DNA of 64,000 nt from Nipponacmea schrenckii (taxonomy: Eukaryota; Mollusca; Gastropoda; Lottiidae): assembly GCA_030562195.1 (NCBI GenBank), contig JAUJPP010000003.1, positions 12,803,398 through 12,867,397 of the forward strand, written 5' to 3'. Below the pieces are notes generated by a model. It was not told the DNA's origin. It saw only the letters and a list, made by a program, of their open reading frames with translations, and searched no databases. Shown here piece by piece: positions 57,226 through 64,000 of the stretch. The position numbers were made by a program, and so were the translations under genes. Each line of letters begins with the position of its first letter. Within the stretch, counting starts at the first letter, position 1.

Positions 57226-58171
57226 GCAATTTGCCACTTCCGTCTTAACAGTTTTCCAATTTCCAAAATGGCTGAAATAAAACTGAGCTTAATATAATAA
57301 ATCTTTATATACCTTTGGAGTAAAATTATTACTGAACGGAAAGAAGTCAAAGACATAATACACGGAATCGTTTATTATACCTGTTATATTTAGCTAATTG
57401 TGCAAGTGGCGGGGAAAGTAAACAAACTAGGAGTGTCTTACTTGCTCTTATTTTTATACATATCAGTCGGTCCACCAGCAAAAATCTCAAATGTTATTTT
57501 TCTGTAATTTCGACTTTTAAAAATAATTGAATTTTTTTTTAAGATAATGAAACAAAATTTATATTTTTCACGGGGGGTCATTCGGGGAACTTACAGGTCC
57601 CTATTATAGACAATCCTGTCAACACGTAGCTTAACTGTGATTTTTTTTTATGAAACGTAGTAATATTGTATGACTTAGGGCTGAATATTTCATGCCAGTG
57701 ATTGCCATGGTACTGTCATTTTTTTTTATTCGCATTCAATGCTGACAGTGGGCGTATATTACTTTGCCTAACAAGCTAACGTATGAAGTAACTTCCGATA
57801 CAGTGTAAGATTATACAAAAAGATATTTGTGTTGACAAAAATAGATCCAAGACAAATCAACACCAATATATTCGAAATTTGAAAGATCTCCCAGATGTTC
57901 CATGCAACAGTGAAGCTATGTTTCCCATTACAAATATATACGATAATAACGAAATTATTTATTTACAAAGTCATTATGTTTAGGCCTACATGTATTTATA
58001 TACAATACAAACAATTACAATGTGTCCATGAATTAAAAACGGGTAATACAATCTTTATATGATAGTGTCTGTACATAATATAAATGATTATATGTAGTGT
58101 TTTAGACAAAGAGATGGACGTGAGGATTTAAAAAAAAAGTTTTATGTTAATGCAAAATGGCTTCAAATCAT
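57226..58171. other. Spacer between Maverick and AIF1
   Basis: The stretch is mostly unremarkable. A right-end fragment of the GGGCGTATATT family lies at 57727-57775 (CAATGCTGACAGTGGGCGTA then TATTACTTTGCC). No gene is seen. Confidence 0.5.
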
Positions 58172-61100
58172 TTATGGTAAACTGCTCAAGTCTCTTTTTG
58201 GTGGAACTCCGGTTGGTTTTTTATTTCCTTTCATTTTTTCTTCAAACTTCAATATTCTAAAAGAGAGAGATTAAATATTGTCTAGTAAAATGGTTTCAAA
58301 GGAGTCATGAACGCGTTCCTTATGTCCAACTTACACGTATATTCATAAGTAATTTTCTTACAAAAAAACTATTTAAACAAGGAATTTAGCTTCGGAACTT
58401 ACAATTTGAGCACCGACGACTTTTTGCCAAGCATCATTTGTAAAAATTCACTGTAAGTAATCGTTCCTGAATTGCTGACATCAACTTCTGCAATCATTTT
58501 CTTCAGTTCTAAGTGTGTTTTTGCTTGGCCTAACTTCTCCATCATTATTTTCACATCCATTATATCTGAAAATCCAATGTTGACCTTCGAATAAAGTTCC
58601 TCAGGAAATATGGTACAGTATGATTTGACAAGGAAATCAAAGCCATTGTATTTGCTTTACTGATTATAATGTGAAAGCTTCGGCCCTTATTATTGCTGAT
58701 GGTCACGGTAATATTCCATTTTCAACTTGATTGCTGCATTTTCTATACGTTTAAACAGTGAACATTATGGATTGATGTTTCAAATGATATCCTGTACATT
58801 ATCAACGTCATTCAGACAGTTTTCCTGTATAGTCTTTCATATATTGTAATCTAGTTATACAGATTAGATGTACTTTAAAAGTAGCTTCGTTTCCACATAA
58901 ACATTTAGATAATTACTTACCCAGATCGCCTGATTTATCAGCATCATATTCTATAAATTGTTCTGAAAAAATATAATGATATTTTAAATGAAGTGTGAAT
59001 TGTCCACACAAACTGTTTTCGTTGACATACTAAGAAATAGTATATTTATGCATCAAGAAAGACAAGAGAAAATAAGTACTTCAGAGCGACACCTAACCTG
59101 TTTAAAGATGTTCAAGCCAATCCTGGTGAAATATTCTCGAAATGTCCAAAATATAGAAATAAAAAGATCACAACATCATTCTTACTTTTATAACTACTAA
59201 GTTGCTCTTTTAAATCTTCTACATCCTCCCAGGCGTCATCTTCCAAAAATGTCTGTAATAAAATAAGTACTATTTCAGACAGGGAAATAAATATATGTTT
59301 TTTAAAGCCCAGCGTATATTGTCGTCATCCATGTCCGTCCGTCCGTCTGTCCATAATTGCTCGTAAAAACTTTAGAATGCACGATTCTTGTTGGATTGTT
59401 TATGAATCCTATTGAAAATCAGCTAGATCGAAAATATTTAGTATCAGTGATTGCCCTTGTTTTTGAAGCGTTCTACAATGTGCAATTCTTGACGGATTTT
59501 GATAAAACATGGTGTTAGAGTGCGTGATAACACAAGGATGAACCCTATTGAAAATCAGCGAAATGAAAAAAATATATTAAGTATCAATTATTGTCATTTC
59601 ATTTTTGGCTCGTTAACAATCTAGAAAGAACGATTCTTAATGGATTTTAAGACACTTGACATGATTTTTTTTTTATCACCAGAGGATGAACCATATTGAA
59701 GATTAAATACATTTAAATCGAAATATATTTAGTATCAGTTATTGCCCTTGGTTTTGAAAACGCGTTCAATTTTTGGCTCTAAAAATTGTAAGAAGGTACA
59801 ATTCTTGACAGATTTTAATGAAACCTATTAATTTTATACATTTCTCACCCATCGTTTGACTGAAGGTTGAATATTTCATTCTGGTTATTGTTACTGTACT
59901 GTCAAGTTTTTATTTAAATTCAATGCTGCCAGTGGCCGTATATTACCTTGCAAGCTATCTTATTATCTGTGAAAAAAGCATTTTGTCATTGCTAATTATA
60001 TACTAGATTGATCCAAATCATCTGAAACATAACAGAAAATACTTTAAGTATGTCCTACCTTATTTATTTCATCACACGATATTTCAATCTCTTTCATTAA
60101 CTTTCCAAATTCTTTTCCACCTGTAAATCATATAATACAATCTGCAATACAATTCTATTAGAATATAATTTAAAAACATATCAAGACAGATTCAGCATCC
60201 AACTGACCAATAGTAGAATACCTAAGTCTCATACATGGATATATTCAAGTAATCTCAGAATTTATTCGCGTTCGAAAGTCTACATTACGACAGTTCTGCC
60301 ATATTATATAGAAAAGACTACATGCGTTGAAAAAGGTAATAAAATTCTAAAAAAAATTTTTTTTATCCTTCCATAGAATCTGGTGGTCAATAGATTTGCT
60401 CCGGAATGGGTCGATATGATCTTTATGAATATACTTGTATAATTATATGCTCCTGGGCACCCTCATTGTTTAGTAATTAGATCTAGAAAATGAAAATATG
60501 GATATTGCGTCTTTCTTCACCAATGTCAAGAATATAGTTAAACTTCCCATTCAATTTACTTCCCCGTGTGAAATTTTCTAATCAATAAAATTGTTGTAAC
60601 AAAACTTCCTATTTGAATAACCGTACATGACATAATGCTAATGATATAATAATTTTATCTGAGGTCATACCCTTACTACTAAGTTCACATTATATTAGTT
60701 ACTATTGATTCGTCCTGTAATATGTGTCGAGCTCTCAATATTGAATTTTTGAAATGTGACTACAGACCCACCCACCCGCGTCCCCCTTTTCCTCTTCAAG
60801 GAGAAACTCATATGCCAAATTTTTGAAGCTCTAGTGTACCACAGATTTAACATTCAACGTTTTACTTATACATAGAATTATGTTGAGGAATGTAAAAGTT
60901 GTGTATTTGTAAACAAATGGAAATAGATCAAGCGTCACAAACAGCCGGATGACTATCTAGGACCTTGGATACACAGTTCTAATTTATAGTATGAGTACTG
61001 CCATCGTGACAATGAAGACCAGTCAATTCGTGACATTTCCTTTCTCAATGACATGTAAGACCTACATTACATATTGAATTTTCTTATGAATGTTGTTAAT

Positions 61101-61634
61101 TTATGTATGTAGGAGCGTATGTGGAAACTAATTGATTTCGGCTCAGTAAAAAGATTCGAGTGTTCAGTTTATGAAATCTATAACATAATATAACATATAC
61201 AAAGTAACAGGTTATTTATAAAAACAGAGATTATTATTATAGAGTAGTAGCAGTGAACTAAATTAGCCACAAGGGAATTGCTTCATTGACCCTGTATAAC
61301 ATGTTAATTGCATTACATTAATGAGTCCACATTCTCCAGATGTACATACAAAAAATTTCATTAATAATTGGGTCAAATTCCACAGTGATGTTTACCTTAA
61401 GTAAAAATTAAGGATTTTTAGCCTAAATGTTATACTTAAAACTCAATTACAAAGAGGAAGTTCTTTCATATAGGGTAAGAAAACACACCAAATAAAAAAA
61501 ACAAAGTGTGTACTACCAAGAATTACAGAAGTCCATGGCATTACAAGATTTCATGCCAACACCCCCGTAATATTCAACTATTTTACAAATAAAAAGTTTC
61601 AATTACCTTGGTGATTTTTTAATTGAGTGTTCAT
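58172..61634 (-). CDS. AIF1: Allograft inflammatory factor 1 (AIF1/Iba1), complete
   Basis: Six exons: 61607-61634, 60059-60120, 59186-59252, 58921-58962, 58403-58565 and 58172-58256. The sum is 447 nt, 148 residues, against about 147 in vertebrates. It starts [22 protein letters not shown]-hand 1 has the loop [14 protein letters not shown]-hand 2 has [12 protein letters not shown], a full canonical loop. The family signature [19 protein letters not shown] lies between them, [20 protein letters not shown] follows, and the end is [18 protein letters not shown]1 is a calcium-binding, actin-bundling cytoplasmic protein of phagocytes; in molluscs it is expressed in haemocytes and responds to injury. 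Confidence 0.95.
59311..59950 (+). mobile_element. Dispersed GGGCGTATATT family, copy in an AIF1 intron
   Basis: The left end CAGCGTATATTGTCGTCATC then CCGTCCGTCCGTCTGTCC opens about three internal units (GATGAACCCTATTGAAAATC, TTATTGCCCTTG). The right end is AATTCAATGCTGCCAGTGGC then CGTATATTACCTTGCAAGC. Non-coding. Confidence 0.7.
60121..61606 (-). other. First intron of AIF1, nothing recognised
   Basis: AT-rich; no repeats, coding frames or structured RNA that I can support. Confidence 0.5.
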
Positions 61635-62264
61635 TTTGGTCCGAAATGTAATCGTCTGCTTGAATATAACAAGTTTTAAACTTCCTTTCTTGAAATCTAC
61701 TACTCAACACACCGACACAGTTATTGTAAGCTCGAGTCACGTGACTAGTATTTGTTGCCGTGGTGAACCTGTTAACTTTCTTAATCATATCAAAAATAAG
61801 CTGGGCTGTATATCAGCTTAGTTGCTATCAAATCAACTATTATCCCCACAGATGAGGATATAACAATGGGTTCCCTAATGGGCTGCAGAGCACTCTGGTT
61901 TTATTCACCACAGCCTGTGCTGAACTATGGTCGTGTTATACATAGTTTAGCGCACAGCACAGAACACATATAAAAGAAAGGTGTAAAATGGATCCACACA
62001 AGAAAAATACACAATATGACAATGAGGGCATATTTACGTTAATTTTACTGACAGTTCACATTCACAACTAATTGACATTAATAGATAGTTCACAATACCG
62101 ATAGTTCACGTTGCCAATTGTTTGATTAACTATAATATTAGATAAAATGGTTGTCAATATTGTTCACGTTGACAATAGATGAAAATCTATAGCGCACCCA
62201 TACTTATTTTGGCTTCTTAGGTATGTCCCATCACTTTCTGGTTCCCTTCTCTAGCACGACAAAC
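61635..62264. other. AIF1 upstream region
   Basis: It should hold the AIF1 promoter and leader. A GC-richer stretch near 61850-61960 (CCTAATGGGCTGCAGAGCAC) has small inverted motifs around CACAGCCTGTGCTGA. No gene is recognised. Confidence 0.4.
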
Positions 62265-63075
62265 ATTAAACGGGGGTCTATTATTGTTAGTCCTATTGAG
62301 GCTCACCTGATCTATTATTGTTCGTCCTATTGAGGCTGACCTGATCTATCATTGTTAGTCCTATTGAGGCTCACCTGATCTATTATTGTTCGTCCTATTG
62401 AGGCCCACCTGATCTATTATTGTTTGTCCTATTGAGGCTTACCTGATCTATTATTGTTCGTCCTATTGAGGCTTACCTGATCTATTATTGTTCGTCCTAT
62501 TGAGGCTTACCTGATCTAGTTTTTGTTCTTTTGAGGGCTACCTAATCTATCGTTCGTCCTATTGAAGGTTACCTGATACAAATCGTCCGTCCAACTGAGG
62601 CTTTCCTGATCTGATCTAACATTCTTATCTCGTCTCTATTGTTCGTTTGATATCGACTGTCGTATTTATTTATTTATTTTTATATTCCTGTCCTTATTTT
62701 GACCTCGATCGTCCCGGGTCGCTGTTGGGCCATGATGACTGTCGAGACCTCGATGAGCAAAACCTTCCCACCAATATACAATCGTACCACCTTTGAATGT
62801 ACCTTTAGATCTCCCGAGAACATTATTTTGGCAAAATCCCGTCATCAGTAGATTTAGACTTTAACAAAACAGGACTGCACAACACTTACACATAATTTCA
62901 AAGACATTGTATATAATATTGTATTTATGAATTGGAATTGTATTACCGGTAAATGTTAACAGATTAATATAAGTCTCGACTTGTTTCTGAAACCATAGTC
63001 TTTATATATGTATGTATAATTTGTAATTTGTGAATAAATATTGTTAAAAAAAAAAAAAAAATTAAACGGGGGTCT
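62265..63075 (+). mobile_element. Retroposed insert with poly(A) tail and 15-bp target duplication
   Basis: ATTAAACGGGGGTCT occurs at 62265-62279 and again at 63061-63075. Between them, 62280-63060 ends with GTGAATAAATATTGTT and an A-tract of 15 bases. The AATAAA signal, A-tail and long target repeat are the marks of LINE-mediated retroposition. The 5' third is a tandem repeat. The rest (62600-63040) has no frame I recognise, so it is a truncated LINE 3' end, a composite SINE or a processed non-coding copy. Confidence 0.85.
62280..62560 (+). repeat. 34-bp tandem repeat, about 7-8 copies
   Basis: The unit is TATTGTTCGTCCTATTGAGG followed by CTTACCTGATCTAT. The first copies are nearly perfect and later ones decay. 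It forms the 5' part of the retroposed insert. Confidence 0.95.
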
Positions 63076-64000
63076 CCATTATTTATTTAGGTACCGTTAT
63101 GAAGTAAATTTCGACTCTGGTGACCAGACAGTTTCAAGGCAAGGACTTGCTTGAACAATACACATGATATCCCCATTCCAATCTACGCTCCATTGATGTT
63201 CCACCTATTATAGGCCTATATAAGATCCGATAGGGACTAAATGGTCATCGATTTTCACCAAATTATCCCAACACGTTACGACCTTGAATGCTCATTTTTT
63301 AAATTCATCTACACAACAATATGAGTGTATATAGTCGTCGCTCCAGCCCGTCCGTTCGTTTGTCCACAATTGCTGTAGATACAATAGAGAGCTGGTTTAT
63401 TGATTGATTTTAACGAAACTTGGTGTGGGCGTTCGTAATCACCCGAGGATTAACCCTATTGAAAATCAGAAAATCGTTCATTTACCGATAACTCAATTTG
63501 AAACAATTTTAGAACTATGTTACACTCGCTGGTTACTATGATATACTATATACACGTCGTTTCCAATTGAGAAATGTGAGGGACATCAATAATGATCGAT
63601 ACAAGTAAAAAGACATTCTAGATTGTCAGGTAAAAACTTGATGGACTTTTTCATGTTTAAATACCGAAAAAGTGTTAACTTTGGCCTATGGTATAGTGCA
63701 AATTCTCAAAGACTAGCGATGCCAAAATGGGTCGGAGGAGCCTTTATGAAAATGACTAACTGATTAACTCCCGTATCAAACGCCAGTTTGAAGATTTTTC
63801 TAGTTCAAAAAGAAAACGCACTGGAATCGAGGTTAGGTCAGAAAGACTGAGAACAAAATTTGTTTCAAAGAATTCAAAGGCTGTCAATAAATTAATGAGG
63901 AGACTGTCAATAAATTAATGAGGAATTGAGAGTCTTCAATTGCTGTGTAGCAAATGCAATTAACAAGTCCAACGGCCAGTCAAAGTGCCAGAGTCAACAG
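63076..64000. other. Right edge, repeat fragments only
   Basis: 63325-63480 is a left-end fragment of the GGGCGTATATT family (GTGTATATAGTCGTCGCTCC, GTCCACAATTGCTGTAGATA, TGAAAATCAG). At 63880-63925 a 24-bp unit (GGCTGTCAATAAATTAATGA) is doubled. No gene is seen. Confidence 0.5.

Overview
The window looks like nuclear DNA of an animal, most likely a mollusc. It is AT-rich, its genes are split by GT-AG introns, and it is crowded with eukaryotic mobile elements: Penelope-like, DIRS-type, Maverick/Polinton, tRNA-derived SINEs, MITEs and satellites. The mollusc assignment is inferred from the repeat style and from the ASCC3, PRDM4, AIF1 and GPR158-type genes. There is no species-level proof. I placed exon borders by splice signals, reading phase and family similarity. 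In the four genes whose start and stop both lie in the window the spliced length is an exact multiple of three; in the two edge-truncated genes the phase is kept across every exon.

Left part (1-14 kb). A minus-strand single-pass membrane protein gene (1-2670, 3' end cut by the window) lies next to the 3' end of a plus-strand ASCC3 gene (3500-9247). Only the last nine ASCC3 exons are present, so the membrane gene probably sits inside an ASCC3 intron. One ASCC3 intron carries a head-to-head pair of Penelope-like fragments with a GIY-YIG domain. A second small minus-strand membrane protein gene (11227-13377) has its signal-peptide exon duplicated in tandem.

Middle (14-31 kb). A complete 12-coding-exon PRDM4-type gene (809 codons, minus strand, 14325-23121) has a PR domain and seven C2H2-type fingers. 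It faces, across about 2.2 kb, a plus-strand gene (25319-30814) for an 876-residue secreted or anchored protein. That protein has two tandem GPR158-like Cache-EGF modules, a basic linker full of R-X-K/R-R sites, and no seven-helix domain.

Repeat zone (31-58 kb). It holds copies of a dispersed family with GGGCGTATATT ends, a TTAC-flanked MITE, two FLYWCH/MULE transposase fragments and a broken DIRS-type element. Beyond these lies a degraded Maverick/Polinton, roughly 38.9-57.2 kb, with inverted ends built partly from a 59-bp satellite. Its recognisable genes are a PLA2-like region joined to an integrase, an adenain-type protease, a coiled-coil fibre, a protein-primed DNA polymerase, a packaging ATPase, a major capsid protein and several small virion proteins. 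Most carry frameshifts or stops. A TTAA-flanked MITE has landed in its right inverted repeat.

Right part (58-64 kb). A complete six-exon AIF1 gene (148 aa, minus strand, 58172-61634) is followed by a retroposed insert with a 34-bp tandem repeat, a poly(A) tail and a 15-bp target duplication.

A recurring theme is tandem duplication across exon-intron borders. It occurs in ASCC3 (two places), the small membrane gene and PRDM4. The two strongest cases are intronic minisatellites whose unit is the 3' splice site plus the start of the downstream exon.
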